DNA of 10,986 nt from Deltaproteobacteria bacterium (GCA_011390535.1 JAABSF010000029.1:1-10986); one strand, 5' to 3'; positions 1-7,867 are shown, numbered from the stretch's first letter. The notes: generated by a model from the letters alone, not told the origin. Made by a program: numbers and translations.

Positions 1-42
1 AAGCTCTATCGTTGAATTGAGCCGGTGATGTTGGTTTTATTC

Positions 43-69
43 TTGAACGAATAAGACGTTCAGTTTTTT
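43..69 (+). terminator. Probable intrinsic terminator of an upstream gene
   Basis: A short hairpin has arms TGAACG (44-49) and CGTTCA (57-62), closed by an extra T-G pair (43/63), with a 7-nt loop. It is followed directly by six T residues (64-69). The T-run lies only on the plus-strand side, so it would end a rightward transcript that begins before the window. The stem is short and only moderately GC-rich, so termination may be weak. Confidence 0.5.
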
Positions 70-174
70 GCACATTCATCCGAACCTGGTGGGGCTTAAC
101 GACTTTGTATTGGTTTTGTTTGCCCTCGCATCGTTATAACTGCTTTGTGTTCCTTATATATCAAAAAGGTGTCT

Positions 175-202
175 TTGACTTCCTTGAAAATATAGCTAAA
201 AA
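175..202 (+). promoter_or_regulatory. Possible sigma70-type promoter for prfB
   Basis: TTGACT (175-180) resembles a -35 box. TAAAAA (197-202), 16 nt further on, is a four-of-six match to a -10 box. The stretch is AT-rich and lies about 65 nt before the prfB start, downstream of the putative terminator at 43-69. Another -10-like hexamer, TATAAC, lies at 135-140 without a convincing -35 box. The call rests on hexamer matching only. Confidence 0.25.
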
Positions 203-256
203 GTACTTTGTTTGTTAAGGGTCTATGTACTTACGTAACCAAAATGGAAGATCTTC

Positions 257-262
257 GAGGAG
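257..262 (+). promoter_or_regulatory. Ribosome-binding site of prfB
   Basis: GAGGAG lies 7 nt before ATG 270 and supports that start. An in-frame ATG also exists at 225, but no comparable site precedes it. The bases around this site (246-260) recur almost exactly at 320-334, where they form the frameshift stimulator of the same gene. Confidence 0.8.
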
Positions 263-269
263 ATATAGG

Positions 270-1404
270 ATGAGCATTAATGAATCATTAGAGTCGGCGA
301 AAGAGTTGAGAAAAAAATTGGGAGATCTTCGAGGTTATCTTTGACTTGGATAGTTGTCGCATTCGATTGCAAGAGTTAGAGAGGCTCACCGCAGAACCCA
401 ATCTCTGGGATGATCCTAACAGGGCTCAAAAACTCACCAAAGAGCTGGCTGATTGTAAGTCCATAATCGACAGCTACGACGAACAAGAAAAAGCCCTGGA
501 AGATGCTGAGGTACTTTTGGAGTTGGCTCGTGAGGAAGATGACGAGTCTGTGGCTGCAGAGGCTCAGTCGGCACTTCAAGAGATCGATAAGACTCTGTCT
601 CAGATGGAGTTCACGCAGATGCTGTCCGGCGAAATGGATCACATGGGTGCTCTTTTAAGCATAAACGCCGGAGCAGGCGGAGTAGAAGCCCGCGATTGGG
701 CTGAGATGTTAGAGCGGATGTATCTGCGTTGGGGGACGAGCCGAAATTTCAAAACCGAAATTTTGGATTACCAGGCCGGCGATGAAGCAGGCATTAATTC
801 CGTCACAATTCTTGTAGAAGGTAAATACGCGTATGGGTTATTGAAAGCTGAGACCGGAGTTCATCGTCTCGTGCGGATATCGCCGTTTGACGCCAATTCC
901 CGTCGTCACACCTCTTTTGCGTCGGTGTTTGTTTCAGCAGATCTGGATGATTCGATAGAGGTTGAGGTGGACGATAAAGACCTGCGGGTGGATGTTTACC
1001 GGGCGTCCGGAGCAGGTGGACAGCATGTAAACAAGACTGAGTCCGCAGTAAGGATAACCCACATGCCTACGGGGATTGTTGTTCAATGTCAAAATGAGCG
1101 CTCTCAACATAAGAATCGTGCTACGGCGATGCGGATGCTGAAGTCGAAGTTGTATGAGCTGGAGTTATCCAAGCAGGAAGAGAAGATGGAGGCAATCTAC
1201 TCTGAGAAGAAAGCAATAGATTTTGGAAGTCAGATAAGGTCTTATGTGTTGGCTCCATATCAGATGGTGACGGATCTTCGCACTGAGTTGAAGGTGGGAA
1301 ATGTCAGCGCCGTGTTGGATGGAGATTTAGACGAATTCATAAACGCCTACCTTTTGATGTTGGCAGGGAGAAAGGCTGAAGAAACGTCCCGGGCGCGGAC
1401 TTAA
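270..1404 (+). CDS. prfB: Peptide chain release factor 2, expressed by +1 programmed frameshift
   Basis: RF2 recognises UAA and UGA stop codons in the ribosomal A site and triggers hydrolysis of peptidyl-tRNA. The gene is in two frames: codons 1-24 (270-341) end at CTT followed by in-frame TGA (342-344). Skipping one base continues in the +1 frame as GAC TTG GAT to the TAA at 1404, giving 377 residues. Visible hallmarks are the codon-recognition tripeptide SPF (residues 204-206) and the catalytic GGQ (249-251) within SGAGGQHVNKTESAVR. Both sit within one residue of their E. coli positions. The residue matching E. coli K-12 Thr246 is Ala, as in most bacteria. The N-terminal helical domain includes LGDLRGYLDLDS across the shift. 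lysS follows after 236 nt, the arrangement known from E. coli and many other bacteria. Synthesis should be autoregulated: scarce RF2 slows termination at TGA and favours the shift. Confidence 0.96.
331..345 (+). promoter_or_regulatory. RF2 programmed +1 frameshift site
   Basis: The site reads GAGG, a 4-nt spacer TTAT, then CTT TGA C. This matches the conserved RF2 layout: an internal Shine-Dalgarno-like element, a slippery CUU Leu codon, UGA as codon 25, and C as the following base, which makes the stop weak. The stimulator here is GAGG rather than the longer AGGGGG of E. coli. The tRNA slips from CUU to UUU and decoding resumes at GAC. Confidence 0.93.
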
Positions 1405-1436
1405 GGCTGACTCAAAAATAAGATCGCATGACCGCG

Positions 1437-1481
1437 CGGGATGGATCCTCGTCCCGGCACTCAGGCCTCTTTGATTTTTTT
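1437..1481 (+). terminator. Possible terminator or attenuator after prfB
   Basis: Bases 1437-1444 can pair with 1449-1456 to give an 8-bp stem containing two G-T pairs and an ATCC loop. A run of seven T residues (1475-1481) follows only after 18 nt, so this is not a classical intrinsic terminator. It may be partial, or unrelated to termination. Confidence 0.25.
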
Positions 1482-1500
1482 GTCGTTAGCCGGATACAAC
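1471..1500 (+). promoter_or_regulatory. Possible internal promoter for lysS
   Basis: TTGATT (1471-1476) and TACAAC (1495-1500) are spaced by 18 nt, resembling sigma70 -35 and -10 boxes. Their place in the 236-nt gap before lysS would allow lysS and lolC to be transcribed independently of prfB. The evidence is hexamer similarity only. Confidence 0.25.
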
Positions 1501-1579
1501 ATCTCATGGGTTCTAAATAACACCAAGATAATAACAGGATAAGACACCAGCACGAATTGCGTGAAAACAGGAACTGAAA

Positions 1580-1633
1580 AAAAAACAGGGACTGCAGGAA
1601 AAAACAGGGACTGCAGGAAAAAACAGGAACAGG
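1580..1633 (+). repeat. Short tandem repeat in the lysS leader
   Basis: A 19-bp unit of A6, then CAGGGACTGCAGG, occurs exactly twice (1580-1598 and 1599-1617). A partial third copy follows (1618-1627, A6 then CAGG, continuing AACAGG to 1633). A diverged relative lies at 1563-1576. The AGGA at 1631-1634, in the tail of the array, is the lysS ribosome-binding site, 6 nt before ATG 1641. Each unit also carries purine-rich AGG cores, so the array presents several weak ribosome-binding-like sequences in series. Confidence 0.85.
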
Positions 1634-1640
1634 AAAAATA

Positions 1641-3278
1641 ATGGCTCAAGATTCAAAGAAGAAAAACCGTCAAGGCTCAAAGAAGGGGATTTCGGCAGAG
1701 GACCGGATTATGGCGGAAAAGAAGAGGAAAGTACAAGATCTGAGAGAAGCCTCAATCAATCCGTATGCAAATGATTTCACTGTCAATCACGAAGATTTGG
1801 CACGCGCCGCAGCGATTCCTGAGGAGGATTTGTGTGGTGAGGCTGAGATGAAGGAAGAACCCGAGGTTTTTCGAGTCGGGGGGCGTGTGATCTCAGCGGC
1901 CAGGTTTGGGAAAGCCGGTTTTTTTAAGGTCCGTCATGGAGGAAAGGAGCTCCAGGTCTATGTCAGGAAGGACAACATAACCCCGGATGAATTCAAAGCG
2001 TTTAAAAAATGTGAAGTTGGTGATCATATTGGTGCTTGCGGCCCTTTGTTTGTTACGCAAAAAGGAAAAAAGGCGCTCAAGGCGGAGGAGTTTCGTCTCT
2101 TGACAAAGGCTCTGAGGCCTTTGCCTGAAAAGTTTCATGGGCTGAAGGATCCTGAATTGCGTTACAGGATGCGCTATTTGGATATGGTGATGAATCCTGA
2201 AGTCGCCGATGTGTTTCGCACTAGAGCAAAGTTGGTAAGTTACATAAGACGTTTTATGGATAATCTCGGCTTTGTGGAAGTGGAGACTCCCATGATGCAC
2301 TCTCTCGTGGGCGGTGCCGCGGCGCGGCCTTTTGTTACACGCCACAACGCTCTGAACATGGAGCTGTTTATGCGGATTGCGCCGGAGTTGTATTTAAAAC
2401 GGCTTTTGGTGGGTGGGCTGGAGCGGGTCTATGAGCTGGGCCGATGTTTTAGAAATGAGGGGTTGTCCCGCCGTCATAACCCTGAGTTTACAATGCTTGA
2501 GTTTTATATGGCCTACGCCACCTATGAGGACCTTATTGAGCTTACTCAAGAGCTTCTTGTTGGAGCAATTCGAGAAATAGTCGGTAAAGATAGGTTTGTT
2601 TGTCCTCTGGGGGAGAAAGATGAAGTAGAGGTGGATTTTGCCCCACCATGGTCAAGAATCACAGTGCTGGAGGCCACCTTGGAAGGATTGCGGAAGCATG
2701 GGTTTGACAACATTCCCGAGCTGGAGCGTTGGGATGACGATGCAGTTGTAAAAGAGTTCATAACTGCAAACGGTCTTGATGAAGGTGACTCAGGTCTCGC
2801 CCTGGAATTGAAGGAGGCCGATGAGTGGGGAAAGAGAATCGGAGCTTTGTTTGAGGCTTTTGGTGAAGACAACCTCCCGGTGGATCGACCGGTGTTTGTC
2901 GTGGACTACCCCAGCGCCGTGTCACCCCTGAGCCGTCGAAAAGACGACGACCCAAAACTGGTCGATCGTTTTGAAGTTTTTGTGGCAGGTCAGGAGATAG
3001 GTAACGCTTTTTCTGAGCTGAATGATCCGGAGGATCAGAGGGAGCGTTTTGTAAAACAGATTGAGCAGAAGAATAAGGGCGCAGCCGAGACAATGGATTA
3101 TGATGAAGACTATTGTCGTGCCCTGGAGTTCGGGATGCCTCCCGCCGCAGGGGAAGGGATCGGTATAGATCGTCTTACGATGATCTTGTGTGGGAGAAGG
3201 TCCATTCGTGACGTAATTCTCTTTCCTCTTCTGCGCCCCGAGAGTGGAGACGAAAGCAAAGAGCTTGATCAGGAGTAA
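1641..3278 (+). CDS. lysS: Lysyl-tRNA synthetase, class II
   Basis: The enzyme charges tRNA-Lys with lysine using ATP in the cytoplasm. The 545-residue product has an N-terminal tail rich in lysine (residues 5-35) and then an anticodon-binding OB fold (about 76-155). Class II catalytic motifs follow: motif 1 around FVEVETPMM (211-219), the GGAAARPF loop (224-231), motif 2 with FRNEGLSRRHNPEF (270-283), and motif 3 with GEGIGIDRL (504-512). The typical ending SIRDVILFPLLRP lies at 521-533. It is about 40 residues longer than E. coli LysS (505), mainly through the basic N-tail and an acidic C-terminal tail after 533. All key motifs look intact. ATG 1641 is preceded by AGGA at 6 nt. The next gene starts 6 nt after the stop, which indicates co-transcription with lolC. 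Confidence 0.96.
   Translation: MAQDSKKKNRQGSKKGISAEDRIMAEKKRKVQDLREASINPYANDFTVNHEDLARAAAIPEEDLCGEAEMKEEPEVFRVGGRVISAARFGKAGFFKVRHGGKELQVYVRKDNITPDEFKAFKKCEVGDHIGACGPLFVTQKGKKALKAEEFRLLTKALRPLPEKFHGLKDPELRYRMRYLDMVMNPEVADVFRTRAKLVSYIRRFMDNLGFVEVETPMMHSLVGGAAARPFVTRHNALNMELFMRIAPELYLKRLLVGGLERVYELGRCFRNEGLSRRHNPEFTMLEFYMAYATYEDLIELTQELLVGAIREIVGKDRFVCPLGEKDEVEVDFAPPWSRITVLEATLEGLRKHGFDNIPELERWDDDAVVKEFITANGLDEGDSGLALELKEADEWGKRIGALFEAFGEDNLPVDRPVFVVDYPSAVSPLSRRKDDDPKLVDRFEVFVAGQEIGNAFSELNDPEDQRERFVKQIEQKNKGAAETMDYDEDYCRALEFGMPPAAGEGIGIDRLTMILCGRRSIRDVILFPLLRPESGDESKELDQE
3271..3275 (+). promoter_or_regulatory. Ribosome-binding site of the lolC-like gene, inside the end of lysS
   Basis: AGGAG occupies the last coding bases of lysS and directly abuts its TAA (3276-3278). 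It is 9 nt from GTG 3285. It decides the GTG start and suggests translational coupling between lysS and the permease. Confidence 0.7.
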
Positions 3279-3284
3279 CGGCTG

Positions 3285-5489
3285 GTGCGAAAATCTTTTG
3301 AGTGGCTGGTAGCATGGCGATATTTGCGTGACAGAGAAAAGGCGAATTGGTCTGTATTTGCAGTGGGCCTCGTTTTTTTGTTTGTAGGTATCGGGTTTGC
3401 CTTGTTGACAAAGTGGCTTCCGGGGTTAAATGAGGCGCCCGAGCTGACGGCGGGAGGGTTGCATCTGTCTCAACTCACCTTCTACTTGGGGGTTGGGTTT
3501 TTAGGGTTGGGTGTGATGGTGACGCTGTTTGGTGCATGCCTGGCGGCGTTCAATCTTTTTACTACCATATCGGTGTTCGGTGTCTTTCTGGGCGTGACGG
3601 CGCTGATCGTAGTTTTGTCAGTCATGAGTGGGTTTGAAAGTGACCTTCGAAAGAAAATTCTAGGAAATAACGCCCACATAAGGATAAAGGCCGGCACTGA
3701 CGATTTAGTTTCGGAAAAGAGGCTCATAGATTTGTTGGGTCAGCAGGGCCGGGAAGATGAAAGAGAGAGAAAAAAAAGAGAAAAAAATGGTGACGGTAAA
3801 TCGAATATAGATGGTGATGAGACTACTACAGCGGAGGGTAAGAAAAGAAAACTACGTTACCAAAAATTAGATGAGTCAATAAAGCAGATCGAGGGGTTGG
3901 TGGCGGTGTCGCCCTATCTTCAAGCCGAGGTGGTCCTTACCGGCCCCAAAACCCACATGGGTGTTTATCTAAAAGGCGTGGTGGTGGACCGAGCCGACAA
4001 GGTTTCGGATCTGGGAAAGAATATCGTTGAGGGTGTCTTGAGCAATTTACAGTACCCCGGGCGGTTGAGGTTCCTGTATCATATGCCGGAGCCCGTGGAG
4101 ACTATTGAGTTTGATGTTTCCAGTCCTGAATCGGAGGCATTTAATAAAAAGCTATTGGAAGCAAAGGTAGAGACGGGAGATGATGATGATCCTTTTCGCA
4201 TTGATGATAAAGTAAAAAGCCGGGAGAGTTTGGATTCCAGATGGCAAAGAGAGATAATAAAGGCTGGAGAGGCATCAGAAAAAGAAGAGAGCGGGACGGG
4301 AAATAAGCTTCATAGCGGGGATAAGGTGGATGAGGTGGATGAGAGGGTTAAGGTGGATGCAGATCCGGGGGATAAAAGTGGAGGCGATGACTCTTTTCCA
4401 CCATGGGGTGAACATCGAACATCAAAGGATGGAGTGAGCGATACAGCAGAGGTTGATGTCCTTGAGAAAGATGAGCTCCATAACCTCGACCTCAAGCAAC
4501 TTGAGGCTGCGAGAGCTTTTTTGGAAAAAAAGCTGAAGGAAGAAAAAGATAGAGAGCAGGGTGATGATCTGAGTGTTTTGTTGGGGAAGGATTTCGAGAA
4601 GCCATCAGCCGAGAAATCTCCTCCTTCTTTTGATTTTTCTGAAACACCCGTGATGCCTTCAACGGAAAAGATTTTGCCGGGGATCGTTATTGGGAAAGAG
4701 TTGGCCAAAACAGTAGGGCTGAGGTTAGGTGATACGGTTGATGTTGTCTCGGCGGATGCAGGCGGTATGGGGCCACTGGGGCCGGTTCCACGGATTCGAG
4801 CTTTTCGTGTAGCCGGTGTTTTCTTTTCCGGACATTATGAGTTCGATACAAAGTATGCCTATGTTCGCATGACCGATGCGCAGGATTTCTTGAAGCAAAA
4901 GGGTAAGCTCACTGGTGTGGAGATCCGTGTAACCGACACCAAAAAGGTCGCCAGAGTAGCGGCTGTTTTAAAAAAGCTCGTATCCTCTGAAGGTGTAGTC
5001 GAAGAAGGCGATGAGCTCATTGTTCAGTCTTGGCAACAGATTCATAAAAACCTGTTTTCAGCGCTGAAGTTGGAAAAGATCGTAATGTTTTTAGTTTTAG
5101 CTATCATTGTGTTGGTTGCTTCTTTTTCAATTGGATGCAATCTCATCATGATGGTGCGGAAAAAAAGAGGGGAGATCGCCGCCTTAAAATCTCTGGGAGC
5201 GGATAACCCATCCATATACAGAATTTTTGTAATCGAAGGTTTGTATATAGGTTTTCTGGGTATGTTTTTAGGGTTAGGGTTGGGAATGGGAGTTTGCCTT
5301 TTTCTTAAGCATTTCGGGCTGCGGTTAGATCCGGAGATCTACTACATTTCCAAATTGCCGGTTCAGATAAACCCACTGGATATTTTTGCTATTTGTCTAG
5401 CTTGTGTTGGGATCAGTTTTGCGGCCACCCTATACCCTGCCTGGCAGGCTGCCCAACTGCATCCCGTAGAGGCCTTCAGAACAGAATAG
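3285..5489 (+). CDS. Enlarged LolC/LolE-family lipoprotein-releasing ABC permease
   Basis: LolC/LolE permeases extract lipoproteins from the inner membrane and pass them to LolA, powered by LolD. Family features are WRYLRDREK (11-19) near the N-terminus, TM helix 94-116 ending in ALIVVLSVMSGFE, and three C-terminal helices (about 597-620, 647-675, 699-718). A coupling segment, RKKRGEIAALKSLGA (625-639), lies between the first two of these. At 734 residues it is far longer than E. coli LolC or LolE (about 400). Two differences account for this: two extra predicted helices (23-42, 65-88) placed between WRYLR and the usual first helix, and a very charged, Asp/Glu/Lys-rich stretch (about 155-190 and 285-460) within the periplasmic domain. 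Adding an even number of helices keeps that domain periplasmic. Translation starts at GTG, with a ribosome-binding site overlapping the lysS end. No lolD follows. LolC and LolE cannot be told apart here, so no symbol is given. Confidence 0.85.
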   Translation: MRKSFEWLVAWRYLRDREKANWSVFAVGLVFLFVGIGFALLTKWLPGLNEAPELTAGGLHLSQLTFYLGVGFLGLGVMVTLFGACLAAFNLFTTISVFGVFLGVTALIVVLSVMSGFESDLRKKILGNNAHIRIKAGTDDLVSEKRLIDLLGQQGREDERERKKREKNGDGKSNIDGDETTTAEGKKRKLRYQKLDESIKQIEGLVAVSPYLQAEVVLTGPKTHMGVYLKGVVVDRADKVSDLGKNIVEGVLSNLQYPGRLRFLYHMPEPVETIEFDVSSPESEAFNKKLLEAKVETGDDDDPFRIDDKVKSRESLDSRWQREIIKAGEASEKEESGTGNKLHSGDKVDEVDERVKVDADPGDKSGGDDSFPPWGEHRTSKDGVSDTAEVDVLEKDELHNLDLKQLEAARAFLEKKLKEEKDREQGDDLSVLLGKDFEKPSAEKSPPSFDFSETPVMPSTEKILPGIVIGKELAKTVGLRLGDTVDVVSADAGGMGPLGPVPRIRAFRVAGVFFSGHYEFDTKYAYVRMTDAQDFLKQKGKLTGVEIRVTDTKKVARVAAVLKKLVSSEGVVEEGDELIVQSWQQIHKNLFSALKLEKIVMFLVLAIIVLVASFSIGCNLIMMVRKKRGEIAALKSLGADNPSIYRIFVIEGLYIGFLGMFLGLGLGMGVCLFLKHFGLRLDPEIYYISKLPVQINPLDIFAICLACVGISFAATLYPAWQAAQLHPVEAFRTE
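3770..3787 (+). repeat. Paired A-tracts in the lolC-like gene
   Basis: Runs of eight A (3770-3777) and seven A (3781-3787), separated by GAG, encode part of a Lys/Arg/Glu-rich linker. Such tracts are prone to polymerase slippage. The reading frame is intact in this sequence. Confidence 0.7.
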
Positions 5490-5500
5490 GGTTATTTGTG

Positions 5501-5516
5501 GGATCCGCCGGGGTCC
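5501..5516. terminator. Small hairpin between convergent genes
   Basis: GGATCC (5501-5506) can pair with GGGTCC (5511-5516) with one T-G pair, around a GCCG loop. It lies in the 30-nt gap between the stops of the lolC-like gene and the kinase, so it may help end both transcripts. Neither side has a proper T-run, so the call is weak. Confidence 0.3.
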
Positions 5517-5519
5517 TCT

Positions 5520-7859
5520 TCAGTTCTGTTTGCGGCGGGAGTCGGCGGCTTCGTTGACAGTGGAGAGCAGCGTTGTTGCGTCATATGGTTTTTTTATGTA
5601 TCCCGTGAGGCCCTCGACAGCGAAGCGGTTGATGGCTTCTTTGTAGTTGAAACCGCTTGATGCAATGATTGGTACGTCGGGTTTCATTTGTATTATCTTG
5701 TGAAGGATCTTCTTATCATCCATTTGTGGGATCAAAAGATCGATGAGGATGGCTGTGACTGATTGATTGTGGCGCTCCAACGCAGAGATCCCTTCATTGA
5801 TGTCTTTTGCCGTGATAACTGTATAGCCTCCGGATTCAAGAATTTCTTTTGCGATATCTTGTACGTTTTTCTGTTCTTCAATTACAAGCACTGTTCCCCA
5901 GCCCGGTAGATCCTGTTGCCTTGTGTCGATGAAAGCAGGGATAGGTTTGGTGATCGGCTTAGGTATCTGCGGGAAGTAGACTGTAACCGTTGTACCTTCG
6001 CCCAGTTTGCTTTTTACGGTTATGGCGCCGTCATGGCTTCGGATAATCCCCAAAGTAGCGGCCAATCCGAGGCCTCTTCCAGTGAATTTAGATGAGAAGA
6101 AAGGCTCGAACATATGCGCCATTGTGGCCTCGTCCATACCACAGCCATGGTCTTGAACTTCAATCAAAGAGTAAGTGCCTTCGGGAAGTGGCTCTTCAAA
6201 AAAGGTGAGATACTCATCTTTGGGAGTGACTCTTAATGTACCGGTTCTCACAAATATGCGCGAACCCACCTTTTCGCTTGCTTCAGCAGCGTTTGTAACC
6301 AAATTTATCAAAATTTGTCGTATTTGCGTTGGATCAGCTTTTATGAAAGGTGTGGTTCCGTCACTCTCCCATTCTATTTCATGTTCCGAAATCATCGAGA
6401 CTTGGATCAATCGCAAAATCTCTTCAACGGTTTTTCCGAGATCGACACGTTCAAGGGTTGTTTGCCCTTTTCCGGCATAGGCCAGCATTTGATCCGTGAG
6501 CTCTGAAGCCTTTCTGGCTGCCGACTCAACACGCTCCAATTGTCGAATGATGTTGATATTATCTTTTGTCGCGATTTTCGCCAATGAAGCGTTTCCGAGA
6601 ATCACTATAAGTAAATTGTTGAAATCATGAGCGAGCCCGCCTGCCAGAACCTGCAGGCTCTGAAGCTTTTGTGTTTTTTGGATCTGTTTGTCCATTCGAC
6701 GACGTTCTTCTTCTGCTTTGATCCTCTCACTAATGTCTCGAGCTATGCCTAAAACAGTAGGTTGCCCGTGATCACGCTCCAGCAGTATAGCATGTGCCTC
6801 TACAGGGAGCGTCGTCCCGTCGGCTCGGATCAGGTCGTATCTCTCTCCTTCACTTCGTTTTCCGGTGGCCATCATTTCGACCATGGTGTCAAGCGCCCGG
6901 TCACGGTCGCTTTGGGGCAAAATGTTGTCTATGGTCATCTTATCAATAGCTGTGAGTGGAAGATTCAGTTGTTTTGAAGCTGATTTGTTAGCGTAAACGA
7001 TGCTTCCATCCATGGCGAGCTCGTAAACGATATCGGGGAGAGCATCCATTGTTTGTTGAAGTCGGCTCTCCGACACTTGTAGGGCTTCCTGTGCACGACG
7101 ATATTCAGTTGTCTCAAGAAAAGTCACCAAGACATATTTGGGATCCGCACAATAAAACGAAACCCTGAAATGTTTGGCCATTCTCTTATAATCCAGATCC
7201 AAGTGGACGATTTTTCCCAGAGTAGCCTCGGTTGCCTTTTCTGCAAGAGTAGCTCCAATATCCGGAAAAACTTCCGTTAAACTCTTCTGGACCAAAACCT
7301 TAGCGCTTTGTCCTGTCGCCTTTTGGAAAGCCTGGTTTACTTCCACCGTGACAAAGTCGGTGATTTCGCCGTCGGAATCACGTACGCACTCCAAGATCAA
7401 GCATCCGACCATGGTATTTGGAAACACCAACTTGACCAGCTCGCCAACATCACCATATGAACTGTTTTTTTTCAGCCTGCGAGAGCGGCGCCTTTGTGTT
7501 CGCCTCTCAGCAAGTATAAAGCGAGCTTCAGCATCGGCGGGTTCACAGGGAAAATGTATGAAATCATCCGCAAAATATTCAACTGCAGTGATGAGTTCAG
7601 CAGGTTTTTGTTTGGATGTCACGGCGAGTAAAAATGAGTCTTCTCCAAGGGGAACCTTGCGGAGCTTCCTGCAGAAATCGAACCACCCTTTTTGTTCATC
7701 CGAAACATCGCAGACAACCAATTCAAAGGGGTCTCTCCTGTGTAGTTTCAAAGCCTCTTCCAGGGAGTGTGTCTTCGTATAGGTCTGACCTTGGTCTTCA
7801 AAAAGACGCTTAAAGAAAGCTGTTATGTCGGATCTTCCTGTAACCACAAGGATGCGCAC
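5520..7859 (-). CDS. Hybrid sensor histidine kinase, pseudoreceiver-PAS-PAS-HisKA-HATPase-receiver
   Basis: The kinase would autophosphorylate in response to a signal and pass phosphate to its own C-terminal receiver. Domain order over 779 residues: receiver-like domain (1-115), basic linker (117-132), two PAS domains (about 137-250 and 265-385), then a dimerisation domain with phospho-acceptor H411 in LAGGLAHDFNN. The ATPase domain has N-box NLVTNAAEAS (N523), DHGCGM (570-575), FEPFF (584-588) and GRGLGLA (594-600). The receiver (655-775) has E661/E662, acceptor D707, S734/S735 and K757. In the first receiver the usual acidic pair is replaced by T7-G8 and the KP motif by CEP. Only D51 and TS (81-82) remain, so it is probably not phosphorylated. 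No membrane helix is seen, so it is probably cytosolic. The start is GTG at 7859, with AAAGG 8 nt upstream. No separate response regulator is adjacent; its partner is unknown. Confidence 0.9.
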   Translation of the reverse strand: MRILVVTGRSDITAFFKRLFEDQGQTYTKTHSLEEALKLHRRDPFELVVCDVSDEQKGWFDFCRKLRKVPLGEDSFLLAVTSKQKPAELITAVEYFADDFIHFPCEPADAEARFILAERRTQRRRSRRLKKNSSYGDVGELVKLVFPNTMVGCLILECVRDSDGEITDFVTVEVNQAFQKATGQSAKVLVQKSLTEVFPDIGATLAEKATEATLGKIVHLDLDYKRMAKHFRVSFYCADPKYVLVTFLETTEYRRAQEALQVSESRLQQTMDALPDIVYELAMDGSIVYANKSASKQLNLPLTAIDKMTIDNILPQSDRDRALDTMVEMMATGKRSEGERYDLIRADGTTLPVEAHAILLERDHGQPTVLGIARDISERIKAEEERRRMDKQIQKTQKLQSLQVLAGGLAHDFNNLLIVILGNASLAKIATKDNINIIRQLERVESAARKASELTDQMLAYAGKGQTTLERVDLGKTVEEILRLIQVSMISEHEIEWESDGTTPFIKADPTQIRQILINLVTNAAEASEKVGSRIFVRTGTLRVTPKDEYLTFFEEPLPEGTYSLIEVQDHGCGMDEATMAHMFEPFFSSKFTGRGLGLAATLGIIRSHDGAITVKSKLGEGTTVTVYFPQIPKPITKPIPAFIDTRQQDLPGWGTVLVIEEQKNVQDIAKEILESGGYTVITAKDINEGISALERHNQSVTAILIDLLIPQMDDKKILHKIIQMKPDVPIIASSGFNYKEAINRFAVEGLTGYIKKPYDATTLLSTVNEAADSRRKQN

Positions 7860-7867
7860 AGGTTCTA

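Noticed and set aside
225..269. Upstream in-frame ATG that would lengthen RF2 by 15 residues
   Set aside because: It lacks a ribosome-binding site, while GAGGAG sits 7 nt before ATG 270 and the resulting length places SPF and GGQ at family-typical positions.
342..344. In-frame TGA read as a pseudogene or sequencing error
   Set aside because: The CTT TGA C context with an internal Shine-Dalgarno at codon 25 is the known RF2 frameshift site, and the downstream frame is intact.
1461..1649. Minus-strand open frame opposite the lysS leader
   Set aside because: Its Phe/Ser/Val-rich translation is the complement of the A-rich tandem repeat and has no start context.
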